Below are positions 34,988-46,440 of a stretch of 64,000 nt of DNA, one piece after another. The stretch comes from Hymenoscyphus infarciens. Lineage: Eukaryota; Ascomycota; Leotiomycetes; Helotiales; Helotiaceae. Below the pieces are notes generated by a model that was not told where the DNA came from, did no database searches, and saw nothing but the letters and a program-made list of their open reading frames with translations. The DNA lies in assembly GCA_001414345.1 (NCBI GenBank), contig LLCB01000020.1:186001-250000 (forward strand). Direction: 5' to 3'. Each line of letters opens with the position of its first letter. Position 1 is the stretch's first letter. Position numbers and translations under genes: made by a program.

Positions 34988-37395
34988 ATGTCTACCACTA
35001 CTGGTGCCACCACTGGAATCCACAATGCCAACAGAGACATTCGGAACCACTATCTCTTTGAAATAGCCACAGAGGTCGCCAACCGAGGTATGTCGCACCA
35101 GAACCGTTGAGACTGGCGCCTGCACAATGAGACAATGTACTGACCAACATGACCTGGCAAAGTGGGCGGAATCTACTCAGTCATCAAATCCAAAGCTCCA
35201 GTGACCACTGCTGAATATGGCGATCGATACTGTCTTATTGGGCCCCTAAACAAACAATCCGTAAGTTGCTCTTGCTTATGCTCATGCACCAAGTCACAGG
35301 CCATGGGCTAACCCACCCTCGTAGGCCGCGGTCGAGGTAGAAGCTCTCACGCCCACCAACCCCCACCTTGCCAAGACGATCGAGTCGATGGAAGAGAGAG
35401 GAATTGGCATTGTATATGGTCGATGGCTGATTGAGGGTGCTCCCCGCGTTCTGTTAATTGATACCAAGACTGCCTACAGATTCTTGGACGAATGGAAGGC
35501 CGATTTATGGAACACAGCAGGAATCCCATCTCCTCCTGGGGATGACGAGACTAATGAAGCCGTGGTGTTTGGTTATCTCGTTGCATGGTTCTTGGGAGAG
35601 GTAATTGCCCAAAATTTAATGAAATCTCAGCAGCGGCTAACTGTTATAGTTTGTCTATCACGAAAAGGAACACGCCGTTATTGCCCACTTCCACGAATGG
35701 CTCTCCGGTGTAGCATTACCTCTATGCAAGAAGCGAAGAATCGATGTTACCACCATCTTCACTACCCACGCAACTCTTCTCGGAAGATACCTCTGCGCTG
35801 GTTCGGTCGATTTCTACAATAACCTACAATACTTTGATGTGGACTCGGAAGCTGGAAAGCGTGGTATCTACCACCGATATTGCATTGAGCGTGCTTCGGC
35901 ACATTCTTGTGATGTCTTCACGACAGTATCCCATATCACTGCGTACGAGAGTGAACATCTCTTGAAGCGCAAACCAGATGGTGTCCTTCCAAACGGTCTA
36001 AATGTTACAAAATTCTCCGCCATGCACGAGTTCCAGAATCTGCACCAGCAATCGAAAGAGAAGATCCACGATTTCGTTCGAGGTCATTTCTATGGCCACA
36101 ACGACTTTGATCCTGAAAACACCCTCTACTTCTTCACTGCCGGTAGATATGAATACAGAAATAAGGGTGTCGACATGTTTATAGAATCTTTGGCACGGCT
36201 GAACCACCGATTAAAGTCTGCCGGCTCCAAGATCACCATTGTTGCCTTCATCATCATGCCAGCTCAAACACAATCGCTGACCGTGGAAGCATTGAAGGGA
36301 CAGGCAGTCATCAAATCTCTGCGGGATACAGTTGATGTAATTGAGCGTGGCGTTGGAAAGCGGATTTTCGAGCGTGCTTTGAAGTGGCATGATGGAGATG
36401 CTATGCCAGATGAGAAAGACCTCATTACCAGCCAGGACCGAATTCTTCTCCGAAGAAGACTGTTTGCAATGAAGAGACATGGACTTCCTCCTATTGTCAC
36501 TCACAACATGGCCAATGATTCGGAAGATCCAATTCTCAACCAAATCCGACGAGTCCAACTTTTCAACCACCCCTCAGATCGAGTCAAGATTGTCTTCCAC
36601 CCAGAATTCTTAAACTCCGCCAACCCAGTTCTACCAATGGATTACGACGACTTCGTTCGAGGAACTCATCTCGGTGTTTTCTCCTCTTACTATGAACCTT
36701 GGGGATACACGCCAGCAGAGTGTACAGTTATGGGTGTTCCAAGTATCACAACCAATCTTTCTGGATTTGGTTGTTATATGGAGGAGCTTATTGAAAACTC
36801 TACTGACTACGGTATCTACATTGTCGATCGTCGTATGAAGGGTGTCGATGATTCCGTCAACCAGCTCACTTCATACATGTTCGATTTCGCCAACAAGTCA
36901 AGACGTCAACGTATCAACCAAAGAAATCGTACCGAGCGACTGAGCGATCTATTGGATTGGAAGCGAATGGGCATGGAGTATGTCAAGGCACGCCAACTCG
37001 CCCTCCGAAGAGCATACCCAGCATCATTCGAGGGAGAGGAGGACGACGATTTCATCCCTGGTGTGGAACAAAAGATCTCGAGACCATTCTCTGTTCCTGG
37101 TTCTCCCAGAGACCGAAGTGGCATGATGACACCAGGAGATTTCGCCAGTCTGCAAGAAGGCCGGGAAGGATTGAGCACGGAGGATTATGTTGCATGGAAG
37201 TTGCCGTAAGTTTTCTTTTTCCTGGACGAGAATTGATTAGGGCATTACTAATCATTTCTCGTTTTCTTGTTATTTAGTGAGGAGGAAGACCCTGATGAGT
37301 ACCCATTTCCGCTTACTTTGAGATCGAAGAAGGCTACGGGCCCGACTAGTCCTGCTGAGCCTATCACCAACGGTGATAGGAACGGTGGATCATAA
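34988..37395 (+). CDS. gsy1: Glycogen [starch] synthase
   Basis: Exons 34988-35087, 35163-35260, 35325-35600, 35650-37205 and 37278-37395 give 715 residues, close to the fungal norm of about 700. Introns have GTATGT/GTAAGT/GTAATT donors; intron 2 has a GGGCTAACCC branch site. The N-terminal [12 protein letters not shown] is the sugar-nucleotide loop of GT3 synthases. The E-x7-E catalytic signature is E507 to E515 (EPWGYTPAE). The arginine cluster ([16 protein letters not shown]) is the glucose-6-phosphate sensor. The C-terminal tail has Ser/Thr-Pro sites ([16 protein letters not shown]) like those phosphorylated to inhibit yeast Gsy2. It adds glucose from UDP-glucose to glycogen in the cytosol. 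It sits exactly between the two arms of the zinc-ribbon cluster, with no evident functional link. Confidence 0.96.
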
Positions 37396-39182
37396 AAGCG
37401 GATACGGAGATTGAAGAGTTGTGGTGGGTGAGACGCGGTGGGATGTGTGAAGGCACAGGGCAGATATGGCTTTCAGTGGGTTCGATACTAATTATTGGTT
37501 TGGTTTGCGCTCCGCGATTGTAAATTTGAAAAGGGAGCGGAGCGAGATGGATGGGGGATGGGATGGTGGAAGTGCGATTCAGTAAAATCATGTACCAAGA
37601 TTTGTGTTTTTTGTCCACGCTTTCATTGCTGAATGGTTTGGGTGCTTTTGGACTCACAAGGGCTTGTAAGATTTTACCCCCCTATGCGACAACATTGCCT
37701 ATGCTGCCGATGCGACAGCTTTTTGGGGGCGGAAGAAGTTTGATGTGGGATATGCGACAAGCGGATAGACAGGAAGGAAAAGAAGAGTTTATTCAATTGG
37801 AACTTATGAACTCCTGTCCCCCTCCTCCGTCTAGCCGCTGTGAGGAATGCGAAGTGATGTTCTTTTTGCACTCTTTTGTCCTCCGATATTTTTTCTGTTT
37901 ACATACTAGGTATGCTTTTCGGGGTTACAGACCTTTACCCTATGATGCGAACTTTTTTAATTTTTTTTGTTGATTTTTTTGATCCCTGCTTCTTTCTCTC
38001 TTTTCCTTTTCCTTTTCCTTTCTAAAAGGGTTAGTCTTGCTTTGTTGGTGGGGGGTTCTTGCGTTTTGGGAGGGGGGTTTGTTACTTGTTACTTTTACAT
38101 ACATTTTGTGGTTGTGGTTGTGGTTGTGGTTTTTTTTTGGAGATGGATGCGGATGGATGGGGATGGTTTTTGGAGATGGATGGAGATGGATGGGGGGCTT
38201 TGGGGGAGCTTTGTATTTTTATTCCTAAACCAGACCAGCAAGTTAGAGGGAAAAGTTTGATTGGGCTTGCTCGTGAGTGCTTTTTTTTTTTTTTTTTTGG
38301 CCTTTAAACTTCATAGATATGCTTGCTTACTCGTTGTTTGCTGGCTTGGTTGTGCTGGGTTATACTAGTACACGTAGAGCACTCGATAATTGATAGCTTC
38401 CTTGGAACTTTGTTTTTTGGCTTTCAAACTCGATGTTTTGGGATTTGGGGGTGGGGTTGATTTTGATAGATTCGGTGGGGGTTAGGTTTGGGGAGAGGTT
38501 TGGGGGGAGGTTTGGGGGTGAGTGGGTGTTGTTTTTAACGGCTTGTTAGAGGTTTGTGGTCGGTGATACTTGTACTTGGCTGTGGAGGCTTTATGTGTTG
38601 TAACGAGTAACGAGTAATGCGGTGTAAGTACCCGAGACGTTGATATCTCGAAGAAAATAGGGTGAGTGAGCCTGTGGGCCATGGAGTGCAGGGGGGATGG
38701 GGACGGGCTCACTGACGAAATACAGGGCTTGCGTCAGATTTCTTCCAGGCACGTTACAGGGGATTACATGCCGGTCTGATACTTTTTATTTGGTGTTCTC
38801 GAGTTGTACTTTGGAGCTTTTGAGTTTCAAACTTTTGCCTTTATCATAATTACTTTTTTCTTCGCTCGACAATTTTGTATTGGGGGTTGTTTGGATTTTG
38901 TGTCGTAATACAGACTTTGACTTGGTTTACTTCCCAGCGAGAGGAGCACTGAGCACTCTTCTCAGAATCCACATAAACCTCCAACCTATCTATCATCTCA
39001 CGACCTAGAAGAATCCCTTCATTTGTATGATTAGATTTGGATCTTGAGTTTGTCTTCTAGCTTCAAGGCTTCCGGGTGGGAGATGAGCGATTATTCCTAG
39101 CTTGTTTGCTGGGGTGGATTGAGGTTGGAGGAGCTTTGTTGAGCTCTAGGGGGGAAATAGTACTTGGTACTTGATCTTAATC
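37396..39182. other. Intergenic, 1.8 kb, G/T-rich
   Basis: 3' flank of glycogen synthase and the start of the right arm. Simple repeats: GTGGTT units near 38106-38132, GATGGATG units 38140-38190, a T run at 38281-38298 and GGTTTGGGG units near 38480-38515. No gene seen. Confidence 0.5.
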
Positions 39183-39584
39183 TTAACCCCCAGGAGTTTT
39201 TCGCGCACGAAAACTTTTATTATCCCTTCCTTGGTCCGTAGCAGCCTCCCATGCGAAGAGCGTTGGAGGAGGTGCTTTCAGATCCAGCGATGTAACTCCT
39301 CTCACTTCTCTCACTTCATTCCCATCTTCCCACACTTCCTCCTCTCTCCATCCTTTCTCACTCCTCTCTTCACTTGCAACCTTCGATAGAAAACTTGGAG
39401 AAGATGGTGTATGCGGAAGTGGTTTATTCAGATCTTTGGCTGTTATCATAAAGTGAACGCCGCATCTCGCACAGGGGTTTCTTGTGCGGGGTGTGTGGCA
39501 GATGGGACAGAGATTGGGGTTTGAGTTTGGGTATGCCTTACGTTGGGAGATGAGTTTTTTGATGCGGACTTTTAGGGTTGGCAT
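39183..39584 (-). CDS. Zinc-ribbon cluster member, right arm (133 aa)
   Basis: First copy of the right arm, on the minus strand. MPTLKVRIKKLISQRKAYPN is the basic start. The ribbon C-P-I-C-H-T-P-R, eight residues between pairs, C-A-R-C-G is followed by VHFMITAKDLNKPLP, matching ADFMITAEELHRLLP of the gene at 41843, so these two form a subfamily. The rest is acidic (GWREEEVWEDGNEVREV) and low in complexity. The CT-rich leader ends CCCCCAGAATG. Zinc binding is inferred from the four cysteines; function unknown. Confidence 0.65.
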   Translation of the reverse strand: MPTLKVRIKKLISQRKAYPNSNPNLCPICHTPRTRNPCARCGVHFMITAKDLNKPLPHTPSSPSFLSKVASEERSEKGWREEEVWEDGNEVREVRGVTSLDLKAPPPTLFAWEAATDQGRDNKSFRARKTPGG

Positions 39585-40396
39585 TCTGGGGGTAGTGGTT
39601 GGGTGGTTGTGATGATATGGCGAAGAAGAGAGGAGAATGAGAGGGCGGAGAGGGGAGTTATGTTTTTGTTTTGTTTTGTTTTGTTGTCTGAAACGAGTGA
39701 AAAGAGGGGGTTAGAATTCGAGTCTTGTTTTAATACTTGTCTCGTGGTGGGGTATAGTAGTATAGAAAAGTAGCGAAGAAAAATTAAAAGAGAGATTTAA
39801 GTCGAGTAATTCCTTTTATCTAAAGCTATTAATATATACAGCTGAGAACACTTCCACTTTCACAGAATACCCTGATAACCGCTAATCTCCTCCATCTAAC
39901 TCTTATTTAAACCCTTCATCAATATCTAGTTGCATAGACATCCATCTTTCATATACTAATAAAGTATATGTCGATGTGGAAACTAGAGAGAAAAATAGAA
40001 AACGTTTCGCGAACGAGTGCCATTTTCATATTTCTTGAGATTTCTGCTCGTTCCTTTTCTTTCCATGTGGGTTCTCTGGGAGTCATACTGGTAGTATATT
40101 TGAAATCTGATTCTTACCTCAACCCTCGGGATAATGAAAGCGGGATAATGAAAGGGGAATGATTATTGTTTTTTGAGTCACAGAATAGCCGAGAGAATTG
40201 AATTCTGAAACTTTGTGAGATAACTCACAAAAGGTAAGCATGAACGGGCACGGGCCCATCAGCACCTTTAGTACCTTATTTTTAACTCACCAGCTTATCG
40301 CTATCTTCTATGGACAAATTCAACTATTTTAAACTATAATTACATTTATTTTTAGGGGTGGGGTGTTCGACGCCTTTCTCCACAGTCGACTGACTC
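39585..40396. other. Intergenic
   Basis: TTTTG units at 39663-39684 then AT-rich unique sequence. No coding signal that I trust. Confidence 0.5.
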
Positions 40397-40663
40397 TCAT
40401 CCTCTCTTCTCTTTTCCACTTGGGTCCCCAATAATAAAGCAATTAGTCCCTAGATGAGGACCCGCCATCGGTGGACCTGGAGGAGGAGTAATGTACGAAC
40501 CGCAGTGCGGACAAACTCTACTCTTGCCACAGATGATAGGTCCGCATTTTGGACAGAAAGCTCTCTGCTCTCCTTCGGTTAGAGCAATTAGCGATTCTCT
40601 AGCCTTTCGGGCTAGAGACCTCACTTTGATTACTAGTTTTGCTGTTAGTGAGAATGAATGCAT
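40397..40663 (-). CDS. Zinc-ribbon cluster member, small form (88 aa)
   Basis: The N-terminal 30 residues are basic and amphipathic (AKLVIKVRSLARKARESL). The ribbon is C-P-K-C-G, ten residues between pairs with an extra Cys (IICGK), then C-P-H-C-G-S. The short tail is glycine/proline-rich (TPPPGPPMAGPHLG). RSLARKARE matches ILARRAREA of the gene at 46198, placing both in one subfamily. Good ATG context (CCCACAATGC). No function assigned. Confidence 0.65.
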   Translation of the reverse strand: MHSFSLTAKLVIKVRSLARKARESLIALTEGEQRAFCPKCGPIICGKSRVCPHCGSYITPPPGPPMAGPHLGTNCFIIGDPSGKEKRG

Positions 40664-41842
40664 TGTGGGCTATGTAAACTTGGTTTGTGTGATTTGGGTT
40701 GTTTGGTTGGGTGTGGTGTTGGCTGTTGTTAAGGTTTATGGAGGGAAGAATTAAAGAGGGATTTTTGAGAGTTTTGTATAAATAGGGATCGGCAGCTGTT
40801 CAGCAGGGTGTTAATTGTGTTATATCAAAGTTTGTTTTTAATCTTCAATTGCTATTATTAACTTCGCATTGGTTGTTTGTAGGAACAGAAAATGAGAGGG
40901 TAATGAGAACAAAGGTCTTGTTGAAAAGGAATGATACGAACACTCTTCTGTACCCGTGATTACGAGTTCATCCAGAATGGCCTTGGAAGCATCTTATTTA
41001 TCTCTTCTCCAGGACTAACTATATATTTCTTTCCGAATTATCTCTTATTTTCACAAGTTCTTTTAACATTGGTATTCTAGAAAACTTATCAAGAAATGTA
41101 CATTATTATGCGCCCATGCTCTGGCCTTTTTACATTGATCCTGTAACTCCTCAAGTTCTTGATGCACTTCTAGCTGAAAGTTCGAGCAGAGTAACCTCCA
41201 ATTCGTGACGGGAAGTCGAAAGTTCTTGGGTATCTTCAAGCTCTCTTTTTGTATTATTGAGTTGTTGACCGACAGCCTCCTTCTTGTGTGAAAAGGGCGT
41301 TTTGTTTGGCTGTTTGTTTTAAGTATTAGGCTCGTAATGTTCTGTGTTTGCCTGGCGGCATGAGCCCTTGGAGAAGGGGCGAGAAGGGGGGAGGTCATTC
41401 GATGTAGTGAGGAGGTCTTCGAAAACACTGGTTGTGGGAAATCGGGGGATTAGGAGGATAAAGATGAGAGGGGTGAGAGCTCTATTTGGCTCTATCGTTC
41501 TTCATTATCTGAACCCAGAGCTAGTGTTCTTGGATGATGTTTAGAATTTTGAGTTCGTATGTTGGGTGGTTGTTGCGGGAACGACACGTGACCACACTAG
41601 TGGACCTGTATATATTCCTGGCTTCTGCCAGCCTTTACTCTTCAGACGTTTATTACCACACCACATAAGTGATTACTTTCACGTATTTCACCGGGCCCAG
41701 CCATAAGCTCCTGATCTGTGATCTATCACTTATGCTACAGTGGTTTTGAGACCGGTGATTTGACATTTAGTTTCAGCTGGACTCGCATCTAAGAAAGCAT
41801 GGAAGTATAGGGAATTGTTTCAAAGGGTCGGTCGTCTGGAGT
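40664..41842. other. Intergenic
   Basis: Includes an open frame on the minus strand (ATG 41398 to 41063, 111 codons) with a short coiled-coil-like end (HQELEELQDQCKKARAW) but no family signature. It is more likely chance than gene. Confidence 0.45.
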
Positions 41843-42340
41843 TTATTCTCCCATATTACCTCCCCTTTTATCATTCTCCTTCTCCAGAGCAAGAGCCGCC
41901 TCATAAGAATCCAACTTATGAGGCGCAACCTCCTTGATCGTCGCTCGAACAGCATCTTCAAAGGCACCCTGTCCTGCTTGAAAACGAACAGCTGATTGTT
42001 CAATTTCAACGGCACGATCGGAGGAACCTTGATCTCGATCTGTCCCCCAATTAATCTCTCTCCATTGAATTTCAACATGTCCAGATGGGTGTTGGGGAAG
42101 GGGCTTATTGAGATTTGGAGCTTGCTTACTTCTCGGGTCTTTTGGAGGTGGAGTAGGGGCGGAAGTGTTCCTAAGTGGGAGCAATCTATGTAGCTCTTCG
42201 GCCGTGATCATAAAGTCTGCGCCGCATTTTGAACATGGGTTTGTCAACCTGGGCTCGTGACAGAAGGGACATTGACCTGGTCCTTTTGCCTCGCTGCCAA
42301 AGGTTAGGGCTTTTTTGAAGAACGAATTTAGTGACGGCAT
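41843..42340 (-). CDS. Zinc-ribbon cluster member, right arm (165 aa)
   Basis: MPSLNSFFKKALTFGSEAKG, then ribbon C-P-F-C-H-E-P-R, eight residues between pairs, C-S-K-C-G-A, then DFMITAEELHRLLP. Sister of the gene at 39183. The middle is proline/lysine-rich (PTPPPKDPRSKQAPNLNKPLPQHP) and the C-terminal third looks helical (AFEDAVRATIKEVAPHKLDSYEAALALEKEN). The leader (AACACACCAAGAATG) fits the family. Acidic C-terminal helices also occur in the 28037 product. Function unknown; gene reality is well supported by the family comparison. Confidence 0.7.
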   Translation of the reverse strand: MPSLNSFFKKALTFGSEAKGPGQCPFCHEPRLTNPCSKCGADFMITAEELHRLLPLRNTSAPTPPPKDPRSKQAPNLNKPLPQHPSGHVEIQWREINWGTDRDQGSSDRAVEIEQSAVRFQAGQGAFEDAVRATIKEVAPHKLDSYEAALALEKENDKRGGNMGE

Positions 42341-42450
42341 TCTTGGTGTGTTCAGGTTAAGGTGGAAAAGTGGGCGAGTGGAGAGATTTAGTGTCTTTGT
42401 TAATAGGTTTGTTTAGGTTGTTGTTTTAGTTGTTTACCAATTATCTTGTT

Positions 42451-42666
42451 TCATACGCGGGTGTGGAAACTTGTGGAAGTAGTGAAAGCACAAAACAAGA
42501 ACTTCAAGGGTTCGAAAATGAGCATGTAAGTGTCAACCGTCACTCTCTGAAGAGTTTGTAAGTGTTGATCAATTTTTAATATCTGTTGAAGAGACACTGT
42601 TTCGCCTATTTCTAGTCCATACCCCGTAACCCCGATGCCTTTTTTGTGGTACCTATAACTTGCCAT
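42451..42666 (-). CDS. Possible small protein, 71 aa (weak)
   Basis: ATG at 42666 after AGGAGAAAT. The sequence MASYRYHKKGIGVTGYGLEIG leads into a helix and a hydrophobic end (MLIFEPLKFLFCAF). No ribbon, no family match. Open-frame length is near what chance allows. Confidence 0.25.
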   Translation of the reverse strand: MASYRYHKKGIGVTGYGLEIGETVSLQQILKIDQHLQTLQRVTVDTYMLIFEPLKFLFCAFTTSTSFHTRV

Positions 42667-43051
42667 ATTTCTCCTTTGGTTAATTAGAGATTGTTGAAGC
42701 TGCTTTGAAGTTTGGAGTTATATAGTATACTACATCTGAAGCGAGGAGATTACGAGAAAGGCGGTAAATGATGAATGTTGATTAAATGGAATGGCTGTTG
42801 AAAGAACAGGGTATTGTAAACTCGTTTAATCGTATCAGCTTTCAAGTTACTTTGTTTCAAGTTTTAAACAGGAGTCAAAGACTCGGGGGAATAAACCTTC
42901 TTTATCTAATTTTTATTACATCGCACTGAATTCATTGCTCTCGGTCACTTTAGATATAAAATAGCTCATACTACTGTTGTTTTGGGGGTTTGATATTGGG
43001 CTTTTGCGAAAAAAGGTTGGCGGCCAAATTTTTTTTAGAAGTCAAGCAATA

Positions 43052-43486
43052 CAGCGAGTTGCGAGTTAAGCTTCCCTTTTGACGATTTTTTTTAAACCGT
43101 ACGTTTTTAGAAAAATTCTTATTTCCTAGACACTCTTTCCCTCTTTACATAATAACAACGTATGTTATTATATCTTTAAGAATAACTAATAAGAGCTCTA
43201 TACCTCCTTTTATACTCTATAAGCCTTTTAGGAAGAAAACAAATACTTTTATATATATTTAAATTTATAAGAATATGAAAATTTTTCTTATTAATTTCTA
43301 AGAATTAACTATTATTAAGTTTATTCTTATTATAAGGAGGTATAAGAAGATATAGCGGTTCTTCTAGCTAGGTCTTATAACTTAAAGAGTACTTTAGTTT
43401 TCTGCTTTCAAGGAGAAAAGAAAATTTCTAAAAACGCACGGTTTATAAAATATCGTCAAAAGGGAAGCTTAACTCGCAGCTCACTA
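43052..43486. mobile_element. 435-bp MITE with ~70-bp TIRs, TA duplication
   Basis: The left end is CAGCGAGTTGCGAGTTAAGC, continuing CTTCCCTTTTGACGAT. The right end is its complement down to CTCACTA, flanked by TA at 43050-43051 and 43487-43488. The arms agree for about 70 bp, including an AAACCGTRCGTTTTTAGAAA stretch. The inside is AT-rich without coding frames. The TA target and terminal motif are shared with the element at 47939 but the subterminal sequence differs. Confidence 0.85.
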
Positions 43487-43711
43487 TATAACAATTTCTA
43501 ACTTCACTAGGTGAATCTCTCTATCTTTTGTAAAGTGTATGAAATTAAGCTTATGGTACGGTGTCCCAAATTAGATCCTAAAAAAAGAAAACCAATGGTA
43601 AGAATCTGGAATCGCTGGGGCTTAAGAAGAGATATTAATGATATTACAACTTTAGAAGACGAGTCAATCTTTATTAATTGTCCTTTCTAGAAAAGGAAAT
43701 ACACAGCTTTA

Positions 43712-44533
43712 CTACGCGGAGCACAGAGACCACCCATATACGTCAAAAATACCACCCTCATGAGGAACAGTGTCAGATACACCGTCTGCGATATTTTTCT
43801 GCTCCTTCTGCGGATCTTCCGCTATCACCTCCTTCCATTTCTCCTTCTCCTCAGTGGTAAGTCTTCTCTCTTCCTCTTCAGAAATCTCCTCGTTAACCAC
43901 TTCCCCACCATCAAGAACCGGTACAGAGTCATAATCTCCTCTCTTCATCTGAAGTAGAGGATCAAAAACCCCACCCATATGAGGAAAAATGTCTGACACG
44001 AGATCTACAAAGTTTTCCAACTCCTTCTGCTGATCTTCAACTATCACCTCCTTCCATTTCCCCTTCTCTTCAGCTGTAAACCTTCTCTCTTCTTTAGGGT
44101 TCCCCTCATCAACCGCCTCTCCATCATAAAGAACCGGATGAAGTTCAACAGCCACCTCATCCTCTTGTTCCATAGCCACCAAGACCTCCTGCATCATCTC
44201 CATACCCCGCTCCCTGCAAATCCTCTCACTTGTCTCCTTAGCTTTTTCCGTAGCGGCGAAAGAGTCATACTGACCAAATACAGCTTCAAATTCCTCAGAA
44301 TTTTCCATGGGCTCAGGATCTGTTGGTGGCAGTTCTACCATGATTCTTGGGGAGAAGTAGGGGATGTTAGAAGCCCATTTGTAAGAAACTCGATCTTTTT
44401 TGTTAAAACCTGGGAGGGTGGAGAGGGCTGCTTGGGTCAGTTGGTCGGTTGGGTGATTATCGAGGGAGTCTGAACTGGGGGTGGTGATGTTTGTGGAAGG
44501 CATTTCTTGCTCTGAATAGTTAAGGGTGGACAT
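43712..44533 (-). CDS. Acidic protein with a tandem internal duplication (273 aa)
   Basis: ATG 44533, alternative ATG 44503 (MPSTNITT), the latter resembling the family start. No cysteine ribbon. About 60 residues are duplicated in tandem: VDEGNPKEERRFTAEEKGKW and VNEEISEEEERRLTTEEKEK, each followed by KEVIxEDxQKE, VSDxxPHxGG and FD. At DNA level the units lie near 43745-43930 and 43955-44140, so the duplication is recent. Strongly acidic and probably disordered with helical patches. It lies on the same strand as the right arm, between two ribbon genes, and may be an unrelated passenger. Function unknown. Confidence 0.6.
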   Translation of the reverse strand: MSTLNYSEQEMPSTNITTPSSDSLDNHPTDQLTQAALSTLPGFNKKDRVSYKWASNIPYFSPRIMVELPPTDPEPMENSEEFEAVFGQYDSFAATEKAKETSERICRERGMEMMQEVLVAMEQEDEVAVELHPVLYDGEAVDEGNPKEERRFTAEEKGKWKEVIVEDQQKELENFVDLVSDIFPHMGGVFDPLLQMKRGDYDSVPVLDGGEVVNEEISEEEERRLTTEEKEKWKEVIAEDPQKEQKNIADGVSDTVPHEGGIFDVYGWSLCSA

Positions 44534-45384
44534 TTCGATGGTGAATTTTCCGGTCGTGGGTGCTAGATTTAGTTAGGAGTTAGTGATCTCGACTGGCATT
44601 AAGCTTGGAGAGGGGAAACGGGGTTTGTATAAACGAGGATTGTTATTGTTTTTCTCTTTCTTAATAAAGAGTAGAATTATAGAATAAAGGGTTAAAATTA
44701 CAATAGTATTATACTTCCTTTGTCGGGTTGTTCAACATCTTGGCTCTGACGTGAGTTTACCAAGGGATGTTGGTATTCATGGGTTACCTAGAAAGAGACG
44801 CCCTAGAATTCGTGCTATTTGTAGGTTAGCTGTAGAGATGTAACAACATAAAAGATATGTGTGATATTTGTATGCTAGTTAGAAATAACTACGTGGAATA
44901 GTGTATACCATTTGTAGGTAGCCCAAAAAAAAGAGATGTTTACCAATCCCCTTGTTTTATGAGTCTTCTTAAAGGGAACTCATGGAAGCACACGGTGGTG
45001 GTGGGGTAACATTGAGAAATGCAAGCACTTGAAAAACAGCACGAAGATAAGGGTGACAGCCGTTCTTTCTCTTTTCTTTTTTGAACCCAGTGTTTATTGA
45101 TTCCTAGAATAGAATGGTGGCCCTTCGCGCTAGGTCCCAACCCATACCTTGTCGTTTCCCTAGTACATGTTGGTTGCTAACTTCTCCTTGACATTTTTAC
45201 ACGGTATAATATTAGCTTATGTATTATATGGACTCATAACATGACATATTTTAAAATAAAAGATTTTAGGAAAAACGAAAAAAAGGTATTTATTGATGCT
45301 TACGAGAGAAAAGTTGGGGGGGGGGGCTTGATTAAGTAAATGGTATTGTTTCAGGAATACAAAGAGAACAGCAGCTCATATGCA
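44534..45384. other. Intergenic
   Basis: AT-rich; a G run lies at 45317-45327. No gene supported. Confidence 0.5.
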
Positions 45385-45594
45385 CTATCGTTTCTTTGTC
45401 TTTTTGCGCTTCTTTTTAACCTTGATCCAAAGTGGTTTTGGCTGAGTTGCTGTATAACCGCAAAAGCCACACGATTTACTGCCAGCTACCCAAGGGTCTC
45501 CACAGGTTGGACAAAGTGGTTTCCGTCCTGCCAGAGCAGCTTTCGTCTTTCGGACACGTTCTTTGAAACGAACGGTGATATTCGGGCTGTTCAT
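45385..45594 (-). CDS. Zinc-ribbon cluster member, small form (69 aa)
   Basis: MNSPNITVRFKERVRKTKAA, then ribbon C-P-T-C-G-D-P-W, ten residues between pairs, C-G-F-C-G-Y, then a lysine tail (KKKRKKTKKR). The PW variant of the motif is shared with the gene at 46198. Almost the whole protein is the basic helix plus ribbon, showing the minimal unit of the family. The terminal lysine cluster would serve as a nuclear or nucleolar signal or bind nucleic acid; this is inference. Confidence 0.65.
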   Translation of the reverse strand: MNSPNITVRFKERVRKTKAALAGRKPLCPTCGDPWVAGSKSCGFCGYTATQPKPLWIKVKKKRKKTKKR

Positions 45595-46197
45595 TCTGCT
45601 TGCAGGTTATGGTTTGCGATTATTAATGAGTAAGTGCATTTCAAAGAGTGAATTGAAGGGGTATTTATGTTTTCCTCTTAATTCTGTTTTTGGATGTTTA
45701 GGCGGACGGTTTTCAGGTTTCGAGGGTCCACGATGGGGAATTGTTTTTGGTAGTGTTTAGGTTTAGTGTTAATTACCTGATTTGGCTAATTAATAGTCGA
45801 AGTCGAAGTTTATTTAAGAACACGGTGATAATGACTATGAACAATACATTCTAGTTTAATAGGGAAAAGAAAAATAATAGTTTGATGAAAGACAGCACTT
45901 CAGAGAATACAATTGTCTTTTTGATTCTCAATTTTCTTTGTCTTTGTTCCGGTTTAGTAGTCAAAGACTCGTCTAAAACAGTCACGCATCTGTCACTTTG
46001 TCACTTCATCACAATAACGCTCCTTTTCTTCTAGGAAATTTTTGAATGTGTTATACAATTATATTGATAGGGGGGTTTGGGGTTTAGAATGTCACGACTC
46101 ATCGAGTCATCTCAAGCTCACGTTCCCAAGCTTTCGAGTAGACTAACCCTCCCCGAGCTTTCAATCATCATCGAGTCTCTCGTCTATTTATCTTGGC
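45595..46197. other. Intergenic
   Basis: No recognisable content. Confidence 0.5.
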
Positions 46198-46440
46198 TTA
46201 CCGGTGTTTGTCCACTCCCCAAACATCAGGATCACCAGGCTTGCGAGGCGGATCGATCATGATCGGTCGTGGGTGGAGCTCTGTTCGTCCACAGATGGGG
46301 CAAACAGAACTTCCAAGGGGCCACGGCTCTCCGCAGGTTTGGCAGCATGGCCGCCTCCCTGTTCGAGATGCTACTGCTTCTCGGGCTCTTCGGGCTAGAA
46401 TCCTTAAGTGGATGTGGAACTTTAAAAGTGCAATCGTCAT
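46198..46440 (-). CDS. Zinc-ribbon cluster member, small form (80 aa)
   Basis: Basic start HIHLRILARRAREAVASRTG, then ribbon C-Q-T-C-G-E-P-W, ten residues between pairs, C-P-I-C-G-R, and a proline-rich tail (HPRPIMIDPPRKPGDPD). Closest to the copies at 45385 (PW motif) and 40397 (helix and CPxCG second knuckle). The leader reads CAACCTACACCATG. No function assigned. Confidence 0.65.
   Translation of the reverse strand: MTIALLKFHIHLRILARRAREAVASRTGRRPCCQTCGEPWPLGSSVCPICGRTELHPRPIMIDPPRKPGDPDVWGVDKHR

Noticed and set aside
39968..40162. 64-codon plus-strand frame between right-arm members
   Set aside because: Opposite strand to all right-arm genes, no basic start motif or cysteines, AT-rich; chance.
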